Positions 39,762-50,556 of a stretch of 64,000 nt of DNA are shown here, piece by piece. The DNA comes from a virus, in the IMG/VR virus record IMGVR_UViG_3300023181_000026, positions 1 through 64,000 of that record; one strand, 5' to 3'. Each line of letters begins with the position of its first letter. Position 1 is the stretch's first letter. Both the position numbers and the translations under genes were made by a program. The notes beneath the pieces are model-generated. The model worked only from the letters and a program-made list of their open reading frames with translations, had not been told where the DNA came from and searched no databases.

Positions 39762-42700
39762 GTATTATCTTGAATTTCTTTTTGAGCCATGTTTGTAGTC
39801 TCTTCCACTATCGTATTAGTTGGATTAGCTGTCTGTCCTATTATAACTCTCTCTTTTAATTTTAAAGCAAGTTTTGGACTATGAAAAGGCTTATCAGTGA
39901 TGTCAATATTTATTGATGCTTGCTGTTGTAATAATTGTTTTGCGGTTTCTATTGTGGACTCATTCACCCAATCTTCAAAATTATTATAAGAGCTTTGGGA
40001 TGATAGTTGATCTCTTATAGAGTCTAAATGGTCAGGGTCATTAAGATTAGTCTGCCCTGAAATATAATAAAATCCATTTTCCAGATTATTACTGTCTATA
40101 TTATTTTCAGAAAGGTATTGATTAAGTCCTTTTACTTTTTCATTTATAGGCAGGTCAGCATTTAATAAATTATCAAATTCTCCAACTTTATCTATTTCAA
40201 TCTCATTCATTGAAACTGGATAGGCTACTTTACTTCCATTATAATTAAAGACTACTATAGGAAATTTTCTACCTCTTGACATTCTCTTGACAAATGTAGT
40301 GTTTACCCCTTTTTCATTGACTTTTAGAGTTAACTTTTCATTTGATATATAACCTACATCAACTATCTTTTCTAAAGCTTTATTCGATATTGGTAGTAAT
40401 TCAGTTGCTAATATCCCTGTTGATTTATCTAAGATAAGATTGAAATTAGGTTTTCCAAAATAAGAACTATTCCTGTCTATTGGGACAGATATTTGAACAT
40501 CTATTAAATCATTCTCTAAATTTGATTCCAAAGCTCTTTGGGTAGCAATCTTTCTTATTTGTGACAACTCTAAATAATTCCCATCTTCAAATATTTCTCT
40601 AGGTACAGATTTTAAAACTCCTCCTACTTCTCCTTCCTCAGACATTACATAAATGGAAATATTATTTTGCAGCTCTTGCATTGAAATAGCTCCTGCTCGG
40701 AACTTCTGAATTAAATCTTTATTAAATTCATTTCTGTTAGAAACAAACAGAGAAGTTTCTGTGTCATCAGGTTTATTGGTAAAATCAGTGAATGTGAGTC
40801 CTGGCTCTAGTTCAAAATTAGAATTATTAATTTCCAAAGGAGTTACAGTAGCATTTCTGTTAAGCTCTATTAAAAGTGGTTGATAGTTAGTGCCTAAGTT
40901 TGTCGAAGGAATAGCTTTAAACCTTGTACTTTCATTTAGTATACTTATTCCCGCCGCATTTATTTCTAAACCTTTTGTTTGCCCAATTGTAACATTAATT
41001 TCTGTACCATCTTCAAACTGAATTATAAATCTGTCTCCAACATTATAATTTTCTCCTGTTAGTAATCCTGAAACTTGTTTTCTATTATTCCTCTTATTAG
41101 GTTTGTTGTTTAAAATGCCTACTAAATTATCTTTAGCTACAATATCAACTAGTCCTTGAAGATTAATACCTGTTATACTGTAAGTACCGTTCTCCAATAC
41201 TCTAAATTCGGATTTTTCCCAATATTGCGTTTTATTGGCAGTATCTCTTCTGCCGCCTGCCAGAGTAAGGGAAGCTTGTATTTCCTCAGTATTAGTGTTA
41301 TTTACAGGTAAAGACTCTGTTTGATTGTTGTTAACCTCGTCTAAGGTGGCAATTTGTTCTAAAATATCTGCCAAAACAACTCCGCCTTCAACTGTACCTA
41401 CCGCTCTGCCATAAGTATTAAGTCTATCTTTTAACTGGTTAAATCTTTGACTATCTTTTTCTCTCAGTCCATTAACACTTCTACGGTTTCTGTCATAAAG
41501 CTTTTTATACTCATCCATCTCCTGCTGAGACGGTCTTTTAAGTGGAGTTGATAGTTCCTCTACGTCCCTTCTGTTTTGTAATATATCATCTACTATAGAC
41601 TGAAGTCTTTCTCTTAAAGTTTGAGGAGTGTTTAAAGTTATGCCGCTATTTTGAAACAATTCTTCATCTCTTTGTTGTTCTAAAGCATTTAATTGCTGTA
41701 TATGCCTTTCTTGAATTTGTGCATATTCTTCAGAATTTTCTAAAAGTCCTTCTGTCTGAGTTAGTTCTATTTGTTGCTGAGATAGTAATTCTTCTCTTCT
41801 TGTGTTATAAGTTTCTTCTATTTCCGCTGTTAATTCTGTAGGAACTTGTTGTTCTATAGGTGGTAAACTGTCCCCCTCTTCAGCTAAGTTTATTTTGGCT
41901 TGTGGAGACTGAATCTCAGTGTTTGCATTATCAACGATAACTTTGAATTCATTATATTGATTTCTTAATTGTTGATAAATTTCTTGTTCCGCTTTTTGAT
42001 AGTCCGAAATATCCGCGCCTTTCTTTTTAAATTTATTAAGAATAGGTGAAAATATAGTTTTTATCTCGGCTTTTCTTAAAGCTGGATTTGATAATTTATT
42101 AAATGTTTCATTAGCGTTGACAAAAGCTTTTTGAGCTTTATCATATTGATCTATCATATAACCAACACCCTCGGCAGACGACTCTTGTCCATTTCTGCGC
42201 CACGCATCTAAAGTCTCAGACAAACTTCTAAGATTATTTGTAGCCTCTACTAATTTTTCAGCATTTACAGATTCGTCATCAAATATATTGGCAAACTCTT
42301 GATTTGCTATCCTTTTTGCCTTCCTTACTTGATTTATATCTTGAGCTATAGCCTCTAGCTCTGAGTTTATTTCATTTCTTCTTTTACTGTCTCTTTCTTC
42401 TGCTAAAAGTAATTCCTGCCTTCTATTTTCAAACGCTTGTAGTCTTGCATCACCTTGTTCTGTTCTCGGTCTGGAAGCTATTCTTATTAGTTCTTCATTT
42501 CGGCTATTTAAATCTCTATCAAGTATTTCTAATTGCCTAGTTAAGCTCTTAACTTCTTTGCTTTTATTAACTTCTTTTGCTTGTAAACTGTTTTCTAAAG
42601 AAAGTGCTGAGGCTGCTCCTTCATTACCTATTATGTCTGAAATACCTTTAGCGTAAGATCTTGCAAGTCTATCTGAATTTCTACCCATGTAAATATTTAA

Positions 42701-44653
42701 AGCTAAGACAGATTGAGCGTCTACATTAGGAATTATAGCTGTTGCTCCGTCAATATTTAGGGTTTGATTTTCAGGCATTAAGGCTTCTGCATACCTTTGA
42801 GCTTCTTTATAGTCTTTCAAAGCTGACGTATGAGCATCTAAAGCTTCCTGTTTTATTTGAGTAGCCTCTTCTACACTTACATTTAACTGTTCCGATAATT
42901 CATTAATATCTAATTCATTTATAGATGATATAAAGTTTTCAGATGAGTTATCTAAAAGCCCCATTTTATCATCTAATTGTAATTTAGAGAATACAGCTAG
43001 ATTCAATTCCTGATTTGCTATTACCCCATCTTGTATACTATTAGCTATTTTTCCTCTAGCTGCTTTTTGTACATTTGCAGTTTTAAACTTTTCTAGTAAG
43101 TTATAATTTGAGTTTGTAGTTTGCCAAGTGGCTATGTCGGACTGAGCATCTACAGCTTTTTGATAATCTCTTATTCCAAAACCGCTTTTAACATTCGATA
43201 GTCCTCCTATAAGTGAGCCAATAAGAACTTCTTCTAGTCCTTCTTTAGTTCCATAAGTTTGTGCTAAAGATTTTTGTAAAGCGTCCATAGTAGAAAAACT
43301 ATCCTGCACAGCATTTGCATCATACTTTGATTCTAAATACCTTTGTCCAAAATTACCTAAAACAGATTGTCCTCCCTCTTCTATTACACCTTCTCTAATT
43401 GGAGATTTTAAGACATTTAAACTTGTTCCTAGTATTCTCTGCACTCTTGTAGGATTTATTGCTCTATAAGTATCTACAACACCCTCTAAAACCCTTTCTG
43501 TACCTATGCCCAAAGTTCTATTAAACCCTCTTTGTAATCCTCTGGTAGACAAAAATGACCCTACTCCAAAGAGATTTCCAAACTGAGCAATATTTGATCC
43601 TCCCACTAAAGCTACATTCGCAGCAAATAAAGTATTTGAACTTACTGTTGCTTCATCTCTGAATCTTGCCATTTCTTCTCCTGAAGGTGTCCCTCCAAAA
43701 GTATTTGAATAATAATCTAAATAATTTTTTTCAGCTTCTTTAAGAAAATGTCTTGCTTCTACTCCTGCTTCATAACCTGCTGAAGTATATAAGAACCTTG
43801 CGTTGTTAAACGCTTTAAGAGCTCTACTTGTAGGAACAGTTCTTTGGTAGGCATTCATCATCGAAGTTATAGAATGAAGAACTTTATTTTCATTTCTTAT
43901 GGCCGAAGCCCCTCCTCTCAAAAGTGCTCTTGATCCTGCTGTAGCTAAAGATGTACCTCCTGTAGCTGCTGCCCATATTCCTTCTGAGATTAAAGTACCT
44001 GTTACAAAAGACATACCCCCTAAGACTTTATCAGCCCAAAAGTTAGTTGTAGCTAAATTTGAAATTAAAGAGTTATTTTTTTCTTGTTCTGAATAGTAGT
44101 TAGGTAAATCTATGTCTAACTTAGTATTTACGTCATCTATCCATTTAGCAAAATCATTATTGTATATTGCATTGAACGTTCCTGTACTTATCCCCTCTAA
44201 TAGTCCGTTAACTGTACCTACAGTAGCATCTAATACATTAACTCCTGTTTTGGTTACAAATTTACCTACGCCGTTCAAAAGTTTCTCTCCTGCTCCTTGT
44301 TGTAATGCTAATCTATTTTCATTATTAACTCCTGACATATAATTCTCAAATCGGGCTTTATAAGTACCGTCATTAAGCTGTACATAGGCTTGGTCAATAT
44401 TTCTATCCCAAACTTCTAAAGCTGGTTTTTTAGTTGTGGTTGTATCCCACATACTTCCAGAGTCTGTAGAGAGAAGAGATTTTGATAAATCAATCTTATT
44501 TGGATTATACTTTCTTTGAATATCTTGCGCCACTCTTAAAGACCCATCGCCTAAAGGTGAGGCAATAGTGGCAGGTTCCACAGGATTTGTATTGAACTGA
44601 GTAGGAAAGTCGAAAGCAGGTATTCCTGCATTTAAGTTTTGGATTTCGTCCAT
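39752..44653 (-). CDS. Giant internal virion (cargo) protein (1633 aa)
   Basis: The segment YNPNKIDLSKSLLS (about 49-62), YKARFENYMSGVNNENRLAL (about 98-117), then LPNYYSEQEKNNSLISNLAT with NFWADKVLGGMSFVTGTLIS, is characteristic of a giant virion protein family of crAss-like and other large Bacteroidota phages. Gly/Ala-rich hydrophobic helices (about 200-250) may insert in a membrane on ejection. A long coiled-coil centre (about 680-800) follows, and a beta-rich C-terminal third. It starts two bases after the 877-residue gene's stop and is read from that gene's promoter. Confidence 0.82.
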   Translation of the reverse strand: MDEIQNLNAGIPAFDFPTQFNTNPVEPATIASPLGDGSLRVAQDIQRKYNPNKIDLSKSLLSTDSGSMWDTTTTKKPALEVWDRNIDQAYVQLNDGTYKARFENYMSGVNNENRLALQQGAGEKLLNGVGKFVTKTGVNVLDATVGTVNGLLEGISTGTFNAIYNNDFAKWIDDVNTKLDIDLPNYYSEQEKNNSLISNLATTNFWADKVLGGMSFVTGTLISEGIWAAATGGTSLATAGSRALLRGGASAIRNENKVLHSITSMMNAYQRTVPTSRALKAFNNARFLYTSAGYEAGVEARHFLKEAEKNYLDYYSNTFGGTPSGEEMARFRDEATVSSNTLFAANVALVGGSNIAQFGNLFGVGSFLSTRGLQRGFNRTLGIGTERVLEGVVDTYRAINPTRVQRILGTSLNVLKSPIREGVIEEGGQSVLGNFGQRYLESKYDANAVQDSFSTMDALQKSLAQTYGTKEGLEEVLIGSLIGGLSNVKSGFGIRDYQKAVDAQSDIATWQTTNSNYNLLEKFKTANVQKAARGKIANSIQDGVIANQELNLAVFSKLQLDDKMGLLDNSSENFISSINELDINELSEQLNVSVEEATQIKQEALDAHTSALKDYKEAQRYAEALMPENQTLNIDGATAIIPNVDAQSVLALNIYMGRNSDRLARSYAKGISDIIGNEGAASALSLENSLQAKEVNKSKEVKSLTRQLEILDRDLNSRNEELIRIASRPRTEQGDARLQAFENRRQELLLAEERDSKRRNEINSELEAIAQDINQVRKAKRIANQEFANIFDDESVNAEKLVEATNNLRSLSETLDAWRRNGQESSAEGVGYMIDQYDKAQKAFVNANETFNKLSNPALRKAEIKTIFSPILNKFKKKGADISDYQKAEQEIYQQLRNQYNEFKVIVDNANTEIQSPQAKINLAEEGDSLPPIEQQVPTELTAEIEETYNTRREELLSQQQIELTQTEGLLENSEEYAQIQERHIQQLNALEQQRDEELFQNSGITLNTPQTLRERLQSIVDDILQNRRDVEELSTPLKRPSQQEMDEYKKLYDRNRRSVNGLREKDSQRFNQLKDRLNTYGRAVGTVEGGVVLADILEQIATLDEVNNNQTESLPVNNTNTEEIQASLTLAGGRRDTANKTQYWEKSEFRVLENGTYSITGINLQGLVDIVAKDNLVGILNNKPNKRNNRKQVSGLLTGENYNVGDRFIIQFEDGTEINVTIGQTKGLEINAAGISILNESTRFKAIPSTNLGTNYQPLLIELNRNATVTPLEINNSNFELEPGLTFTDFTNKPDDTETSLFVSNRNEFNKDLIQKFRAGAISMQELQNNISIYVMSEEGEVGGVLKSVPREIFEDGNYLELSQIRKIATQRALESNLENDLIDVQISVPIDRNSSYFGKPNFNLILDKSTGILATELLPISNKALEKIVDVGYISNEKLTLKVNEKGVNTTFVKRMSRGRKFPIVVFNYNGSKVAYPVSMNEIEIDKVGEFDNLLNADLPINEKVKGLNQYLSENNIDSNNLENGFYYISGQTNLNDPDHLDSIRDQLSSQSSYNNFEDWVNESTIETAKQLLQQQASINIDITDKPFHSPKLALKLKERVIIGQTANPTNTIVEETTNMAQKEIQDNTCA

Positions 44654-44655
44654 AT

Positions 44656-47289
44656 TTATTCTTGTAATGTGCTTAAAACATTATCTATTTGGTTTGGATT
44701 CTGTGACAAATACCTTAACATAGCATCGCTGGCAGTAATCTGAGGGAATTGTTTAACATATAAATTGACTTGTTCGTTGTTTTCTTCTGTTCCCCCATCA
44801 TTTCGGTAAAGTTGTGTTTTACCTACCCCATTAAGATTTACAGCTACTTTCCATCTTCCTTTTTCTACATCTGCTCTCACTTCAATCTTATCTCCATTGG
44901 CTTCCATAAGATCAACTAATTGATTTATCTTTTGCGGAGCCACTCTTCCCTGTAATGCTGTATTGAAAATTTGTTTTGTAGTGGAGGTATTCAAATAATT
45001 AACTGGGTTAACTCCTGAGGTTAGAGGTGTTCCTCCTGTTCTTTGTTGTATATATTGAGCAGAATTTGTTAATATATCTGAGGAAGTTTCATCTATATAC
45101 TCTATACCATTACTCTTAATAGTAGGTGTATCTGCGCTTAATGGACTTCTCCTTGCTGCCGCTAAATCTAATTTTCCTGCTATGTATCTATAAGCGTCTG
45201 AATCTGTTGAGATATCCACATATCTAGGAGCCCCTGCAAATATACCGCCTTCTTTTCTCCCCTCTGTTGCTTGAGTAACTCTTAGGCTTCCATCACTATT
45301 CTTATTAATAGTTATTGGATTTTTAGGGGTAAACACAAAACCTCCTGTATCTTGTGGTATCATACTCACAAAAGCTTCTCTTTCTTTTTCATTAGTTAGA
45401 TTAGCTGAGTATGTTCTATTAAATCCTGCATACCCCCTATTCTTAAGATTTTGTTGTATAGTTGCCTGAGTATCTTCATACGGACTTCTTACAGTAGTTA
45501 TTCCATTTCTGAAATCGAAATTTCTTCTTCTTCCTGTATTTATGTCAAAATTAATTAACCCTCTCTCTTCTTCTGATTCTCCTGCGAAATTAAATAGGTC
45601 GATATTTCTTGTTACAGTTGAATACTTTTGAAGTAAATCTGCGGCTCTTCTTTTAATTGCTATACTTGTGCCTGGACTTGCAAGGCTTTCAGGAGATATT
45701 TTATTGTTAGTAAGGAAAGTTCTAACATCTGGTTCATTTCTTAAAGAGTCTAATCCTCTATAATATTGGGATGCATTAGAGGCGAACGCTCCTGTTATTG
45801 CTTCATCTTTTGATTTCTGAATGTTGACAGCTATATTATCTTTTTCAGTTCTTAGGTTTTCTATTGTTCCTGCCTCTTGTGGGTTAGACTGTTTAAATAT
45901 TTTATTGAATGCGAGATAATTTGCATTGGATTCCGTTTGACCTTGTTGTTTGTATTTAGCTTTTTCTGCATCAAATAATTGTCTTTGATCATCATTAGCT
46001 TGTCTATAAACTGCCGTTACAGTTTGATTAAGTCCTTGGGCTAAAGTATTGTACTCATTTGTTGCATCTGCTACAGGGTCTATTTCCTGAGCTATTGCCC
46101 CTACTGCTGGATTAACTGCTATTCCTAAAGTGGGGTCTGGATTAAGTTCAGATTGCATTTTAGCAATTTCAAGTTGTGTCTTAACCATTCCTAATTCGGA
46201 CTCTCTTTGCTGTCTTGCTTCTCTACTATAGTCTAGCTCTAGATTTTTTTGCGCATAGAAGGCTGTATCTGTTTCATATTCTACACTCTCTCTCGCACCC
46301 GCTATCTGAGAGAAATTATTCATCCATCTATTGGTTTCTATAAATCCTCCTAAAGAAGCAGTATCATTAACATTTATTTGAGTTATCTCCGAATTGAAAG
46401 ATTCTTTTTGATTCAATAAAGCTTGTTTTTGTCTGGAATACATTGCTCTTTGTTTTTTAGAAAGACCCGAAGTGCCTTCTCCTATAGTTGCTGTTTGTAT
46501 TCCTCTGTCTAAGGCATTATTCCTATCTGTAACATAGGTGTCAAATACTGTTTGAGCTGTGGTTAATCCACCTTGTCCTTGATATTGCCCCCACCCATCT
46601 ATTTGAAGTTGTTGTTTTACTTCTGTAGGTACTAAATTAGGTAAATAAGCTTGTATTTCTTCTGAAGTAAGTCCTTTTATACTTCTACGTTGTATTCTTC
46701 TGTTTCCTTGTGCGTCTGTTACAGGCACTTCTATTACTTGGTCTCCTTTAGTTTCCTTAAGATCTTTTACAATAGCTAACATAGCTTTGTTTTTATCAAC
46801 ATATGGTGTGTAAACTCCTCCTTGATATCCAACACCTGCATTTGGATTTGAAAGCCATTGTTGAGCTCCTCTTAAAGCAAATGCCTCATTTAAAGGATTA
46901 TACTTATCAATCTCTTTTGTTCTGAAGTAGTCTATATTTGATTGCAGCTTTCTGAAGTTTTGGGTTGATGCTGCTGCTGTAATAACTTTATCGTCTATAG
47001 CTCTTTTGATATTACCCTGAATAAGCCCTGTAATATTTTGAGAAGAGTAGTCGGCACCTTCTAAAGAATTTATTTGATTAACCATATTAGTTAGATTATT
47101 AGCTAAATGTTCTTTATCAACATCTTTAGCCAAGTCTATCTGTGCGTACTGGTCTATTTGATTTTGTAATTTCTCTACGTTTTGATTTATTGCTCCTTGT
47201 TTAAATTCTAAAGCCTTAGAGACTAACTCAAAATTATAAGTCGGTAAGGGGTTTTGGTAGGTTAATGGAGTACTCAGATAATTTGCCAT
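44656..47289 (-). CDS. Internal virion (cargo) protein (877 aa)
   Basis: The start is set at MANYLSTPLTYQNPLP (ATG at 47289), 30 bases after the promoter; the TTG at 47322 that extends the frame lies within that promoter. The pattern QNVEKLQNQIDQYAQIDLAK, DVDKEHLANNLTNMVNQINS, GADYSSQNITGLIQG (about 25-90) is the usual head of a gut-phage internal virion family. Later parts are Gln/Arg-rich helices (QQRESELGMVKTQLEIAKMQ) and a beta-rich C-terminus. Probably packaged with the other cargo proteins and ejected. No catalytic motif recognised. Confidence 0.82.
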   Translation of the reverse strand: MANYLSTPLTYQNPLPTYNFELVSKALEFKQGAINQNVEKLQNQIDQYAQIDLAKDVDKEHLANNLTNMVNQINSLEGADYSSQNITGLIQGNIKRAIDDKVITAAASTQNFRKLQSNIDYFRTKEIDKYNPLNEAFALRGAQQWLSNPNAGVGYQGGVYTPYVDKNKAMLAIVKDLKETKGDQVIEVPVTDAQGNRRIQRRSIKGLTSEEIQAYLPNLVPTEVKQQLQIDGWGQYQGQGGLTTAQTVFDTYVTDRNNALDRGIQTATIGEGTSGLSKKQRAMYSRQKQALLNQKESFNSEITQINVNDTASLGGFIETNRWMNNFSQIAGARESVEYETDTAFYAQKNLELDYSREARQQRESELGMVKTQLEIAKMQSELNPDPTLGIAVNPAVGAIAQEIDPVADATNEYNTLAQGLNQTVTAVYRQANDDQRQLFDAEKAKYKQQGQTESNANYLAFNKIFKQSNPQEAGTIENLRTEKDNIAVNIQKSKDEAITGAFASNASQYYRGLDSLRNEPDVRTFLTNNKISPESLASPGTSIAIKRRAADLLQKYSTVTRNIDLFNFAGESEEERGLINFDINTGRRRNFDFRNGITTVRSPYEDTQATIQQNLKNRGYAGFNRTYSANLTNEKEREAFVSMIPQDTGGFVFTPKNPITINKNSDGSLRVTQATEGRKEGGIFAGAPRYVDISTDSDAYRYIAGKLDLAAARRSPLSADTPTIKSNGIEYIDETSSDILTNSAQYIQQRTGGTPLTSGVNPVNYLNTSTTKQIFNTALQGRVAPQKINQLVDLMEANGDKIEVRADVEKGRWKVAVNLNGVGKTQLYRNDGGTEENNEQVNLYVKQFPQITASDAMLRYLSQNPNQIDNVLSTLQE

Positions 47290-47319
47290 AGTTGTAATAA
47301 AAGATAAAACCTTCTCATA

Positions 47320-47350
47320 CAAAAGTACAAAAAGGTTTTAAGTAATTAAA
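47320..47350 (-). promoter_or_regulatory. Late promoter for the cargo genes
   Basis: Minus strand: -33 TTTA (47350-47347), 19-base spacer, -7 TACTTTTG (47327-47320), matching TAnnTTTG. The same TACTTTTGTAT core recurs at 60757. Complementary AAAACCTT and AAGGTTTT arms flank the -7 element, so the promoter region can form a cruciform. The 115-base gap holds nothing else clear. Confidence 0.7.
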
Positions 47351-47437
47351 ATAGTTAAGAATAGGTATTAATTAAGGTAACTATATAAATATTATTTTAA
47401 TATGCCAAATAAAAAGCGTCTAAATTTTAAAATTTAA

Positions 47438-50400
47438 CTATCTTTTAGCATCTGCTTTTCCTCTCGCTTGAGCATAAGACTTGTTATATGTACTTGCTTG
47501 AGTCGGAGCTACAGTGTTTGGTATTATTCCGTTTTGAACAAGTAACTGTGGGGTTACCCCATTAAGTACTACCTGACCATTTGAATCCAAAGTTACATTT
47601 TGAAATAGGCTTGATAGCGTTCTAGCCTGATTGTTTTGTTGAGTATTTAAAGCATTCACTTGATTATTATATTGATACCAATTATTTAAGCTTTGCTCTT
47701 GATTATTCAAGGCTTGAAATGCTCGTTGTTCGTACAAATCTCTTTCTTGATTATCTATAATACCATATTGATTGAACAATTGTGTATTCATATTTGAAGT
47801 CCTTGCTAATTCTTGTTGATTTTGAACATTTGTTTGTCCTATAACTTGCCCTACATTATCCTGAACAGAGGCTGATATTTGAGTTAAAGCTGCTGCTCTT
47901 TGTGCAGGAGAAAGCCCATTTAGTTGATTAACTGCGGCTGTTTCTTGATTGTATAAAGCTTGAACTTGTGACTCATATCCTAATAAAGTTGCTTCATAAT
48001 TTCTATATTGTGCATCGGGCATTCTATTAGGTTGAAGGGGACTTGGAGCAGGAAGTGTCTGATCTATTAAGTCCAAACCTGCAAATTGATTAGTTGGTGT
48101 TCTAGGGATGTTTATTTGTGTATTATTAGCTTCTTCAGTTGTCTGATTTTGTCCTATGGCTGTAGTTGGCACCGCGCCTAAATAAAAATCACCTTTCAAA
48201 TTATTACTTTCTACATATTTTTTATAAAGTTCTGGATTCTGAGCTCTTAATTGACTTGAAGTGTTTATACCTTGCTGTCTTAATCTTTGTAGCTCGTCTT
48301 GAGGGATTATATCCACAGAGAAGTTAGGTCTTGACAAAGTAAAGTTACCAGCTTTAGAGTCATACCCCCTTATAGTATCTCCTTCTACAAACATTTGATT
48401 TCTCACTTGTGAAGATAAATTTTGATATTCAGGAGAAGTTTCTCCATATAATTGAGCGTAGTTACTCAAAATATTTGCATAATTATCATTAACTGCTCTT
48501 TGATAGTCCGCCCAAGTTTTTCCTTCCCGAAGTTGTCCGTTAGAATCAAATATTTGAGCATAAATTTCAGGATGTAAATTTTGTATTTCAGCTACTCTTT
48601 CTCCATAATTAGCTGAACTCACATTTCCGTAGAGTCCTGGAGTAGTTTGAGGCTGGTTACCATACTCAGGAAGTCCGTATTGACTTGGGATTATACCTCC
48701 ATCGGCATATTCTTTTAAGGAAGTTATAATTTCACTGGCTTGTTCCTCTGTAAGATTATGTTTCTTAGCTAAATCTTTTAGTTGATTTCCTGTGTATGTA
48801 CCTCCATTTTCAAATTGAAGCTCTGTAGTATTCCCTTTAAGCTCCTCTTGTTTTTGGAAAAGTTCGTCTGTAAAAGATGCTAATTGTTCATTAAGAGGGT
48901 CTTTAGCTAATTCTGTCTCTTGTATTTGAGTTGCTAAATATTGCTCATTTATAGCATTGGTTTGCTGATCTTCAAGCCCTGTTTTATCTTCTAGTTTTTT
49001 AAATAGCCCTTCTTGTTCTTTGTCTAATTTATTAAGTCCTATTTTATTTTTGTATTTATCTATAGCATCAGCAAAAGTATTATTTGCTTTAACTTCTATA
49101 CCAAACTGTCTTTTTATCTCTCTTGCGTTTTTTCCTCCCAGTTTAAGATTATCTGAAATAACTTTACTTCCCTGTTCTAATGCTAAATCCACTCCTCCTT
49201 GTTTGTGAGAGTCTCCTATAACTTGTTGAACATTACCTTGTGGAGATTGCACGTACTCTCCTCCTTCAACTTCTGCTGTAGGTCTTCCCTGAGATTGATT
49301 TTCTCCGATATAGCTGCCTGTTAAATATTGTTCTTGTGGGATAACTCCCCCATCTTCCATGAATACGTAATCTTCCCCTTCTTTTAAATTATTATAACTA
49401 TCATTCCATACAGCATATCTTCCTGAGTTTTGCCTATTTATTCCTAAAGTGGCAGGATCTTTCAAAAATATCATTTGAACATCTTTATTCCATTCGGGAT
49501 TGTTTCTGCGCTCATCTGTTGAAGTTATATTACCTTGTGCTCTTGCTATATTCTGAAATCTGTCTGTGCCAAATGTTTGAAAATCTGAACTTGGGTATTG
49601 ATTTATTATATTAGATTGAGGTATACCCGAAGATTGTATTAAAGGTTGAGATATTAAATTAGTTGCTGTAACAGGTGGGGTTGTGTCTAAAACAACCCTT
49701 TGATTAGGTTTGGCATATACATTTACAGATTGTCTATCTATTCCAAAATAAGCCCCTATTGGTTTGACTCTTTGATCATTGGAAAAAACTCCAGAAATAT
49801 ATTCCCCTTTTCCTGTGGTGTTTATATACCTCTTAGCGTTTATTACATCTTTGGCTGTACTATTATATGCATTTAAGCTGTCTTGGTAGGCTCTATATCT
49901 TGGGTCGTTTCTGTCCGTCACTGTTATAACTGGGGGATCTATTTCTCCTCCATTTTCGAAAGAACTTAAAGGTACAAAGTCTTGTTGATTTTGACGGTTG
50001 AAATAATTTGTCATAGAATCATTCTGAACATTTTGATAAGCTGCTCCTTGTAAACCTGTTCTTAAAAGAGATGCTAAGGTTGCTCCACCTGCGGCTATTC
50101 CTCTAACAGTATTTGCATTTCTACTTTGTTGACTAGCGTAAGGATTGTTATTATTAAATGCTATAGACTGACCTAACTTAAAAGTTGAGGTTTCTGTACT
50201 CACTGGAGCAAAGGCTCTGCTAAATGCATTTAAGTAGCTCAGAGTATTATTATTGTTTGATTGCTGAGGATTAAACAAACTTGCATCAAAATTAACAACT
50301 TGTCCTGTTTGTGCATCACTATACATACCTGCGTTTTCAGGTATTTGAGACATGCTATTTTGTAAAGGATCCTGTTGTGGAGAATAAGAAAAGTCCTCAG

Positions 50401-50554
50401 AATTATTCCATTGATTTTGTTCAGGTGCTCGCCAAACTTGTTGAGTGAAAGGTTGCATCTGGTTATTAGGTAGAGTCGTATTAGTATTTATATTAAAAGG
50501 CTGATTTTGTTGCTGTTGCCACTGATATAGCATTTGAAGAAATTGTTCATTCAT
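47438..50554 (-). CDS. Cargo/internal virion protein with repeated ENGG-type motifs (1038 aa)
   Basis: The N-terminal 100 residues are Gln/Asn-rich (YQWQQQQNQPFNINTN). About residues 425-480 hold AEVEGGEYVQSPQGNVQQVI, DSHKQGGVDLALEQGSKVIS and DNLKLGGKNAREIKRQFG. This order (EGGE-x-VQ ... SH-x-x-GGV ... SD-x-LK) marks a large structural protein family of crAss-like and flavobacterial phages. Four aromatic-acidic-GG motifs recur: FENGGEIDPP (about 198), FMEDGGVIP (about 396), FENGGTYTG (about 580), YADGGIIPS (about 616). They may be linkers or cleavage sites. Its start follows the metallopeptidase stop by two bases. Confidence 0.8.
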   Translation of the reverse strand: MNEQFLQMLYQWQQQQNQPFNINTNTTLPNNQMQPFTQQVWRAPEQNQWNNSEDFSYSPQQDPLQNSMSQIPENAGMYSDAQTGQVVNFDASLFNPQQSNNNNTLSYLNAFSRAFAPVSTETSTFKLGQSIAFNNNNPYASQQSRNANTVRGIAAGGATLASLLRTGLQGAAYQNVQNDSMTNYFNRQNQQDFVPLSSFENGGEIDPPVITVTDRNDPRYRAYQDSLNAYNSTAKDVINAKRYINTTGKGEYISGVFSNDQRVKPIGAYFGIDRQSVNVYAKPNQRVVLDTTPPVTATNLISQPLIQSSGIPQSNIINQYPSSDFQTFGTDRFQNIARAQGNITSTDERRNNPEWNKDVQMIFLKDPATLGINRQNSGRYAVWNDSYNNLKEGEDYVFMEDGGVIPQEQYLTGSYIGENQSQGRPTAEVEGGEYVQSPQGNVQQVIGDSHKQGGVDLALEQGSKVISDNLKLGGKNAREIKRQFGIEVKANNTFADAIDKYKNKIGLNKLDKEQEGLFKKLEDKTGLEDQQTNAINEQYLATQIQETELAKDPLNEQLASFTDELFQKQEELKGNTTELQFENGGTYTGNQLKDLAKKHNLTEEQASEIITSLKEYADGGIIPSQYGLPEYGNQPQTTPGLYGNVSSANYGERVAEIQNLHPEIYAQIFDSNGQLREGKTWADYQRAVNDNYANILSNYAQLYGETSPEYQNLSSQVRNQMFVEGDTIRGYDSKAGNFTLSRPNFSVDIIPQDELQRLRQQGINTSSQLRAQNPELYKKYVESNNLKGDFYLGAVPTTAIGQNQTTEEANNTQINIPRTPTNQFAGLDLIDQTLPAPSPLQPNRMPDAQYRNYEATLLGYESQVQALYNQETAAVNQLNGLSPAQRAAALTQISASVQDNVGQVIGQTNVQNQQELARTSNMNTQLFNQYGIIDNQERDLYEQRAFQALNNQEQSLNNWYQYNNQVNALNTQQNNQARTLSSLFQNVTLDSNGQVVLNGVTPQLLVQNGIIPNTVAPTQASTYNKSYAQARGKADAKR
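49935..49961 (-). repeat. 27-bp direct repeat, copy 1 (in the 1038-aa gene)
   Basis: 27 bases identical to 51137-51163, same strand and same reading frame, both encoding FENGGEIDP. The flanking DNA is unrelated, so the repeat is a short shared cassette. Confidence 0.85.
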
Positions 50555-50556
50555 TT

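Noticed and set aside
47289-47322. A longer 888-residue form of the cargo protein starting at TTG 47322.
   Set aside because: The TTG lies inside the -7 element of the promoter at 47320-47350, so it would not be transcribed as a start; MANYLST at 47289 is the family-typical start.
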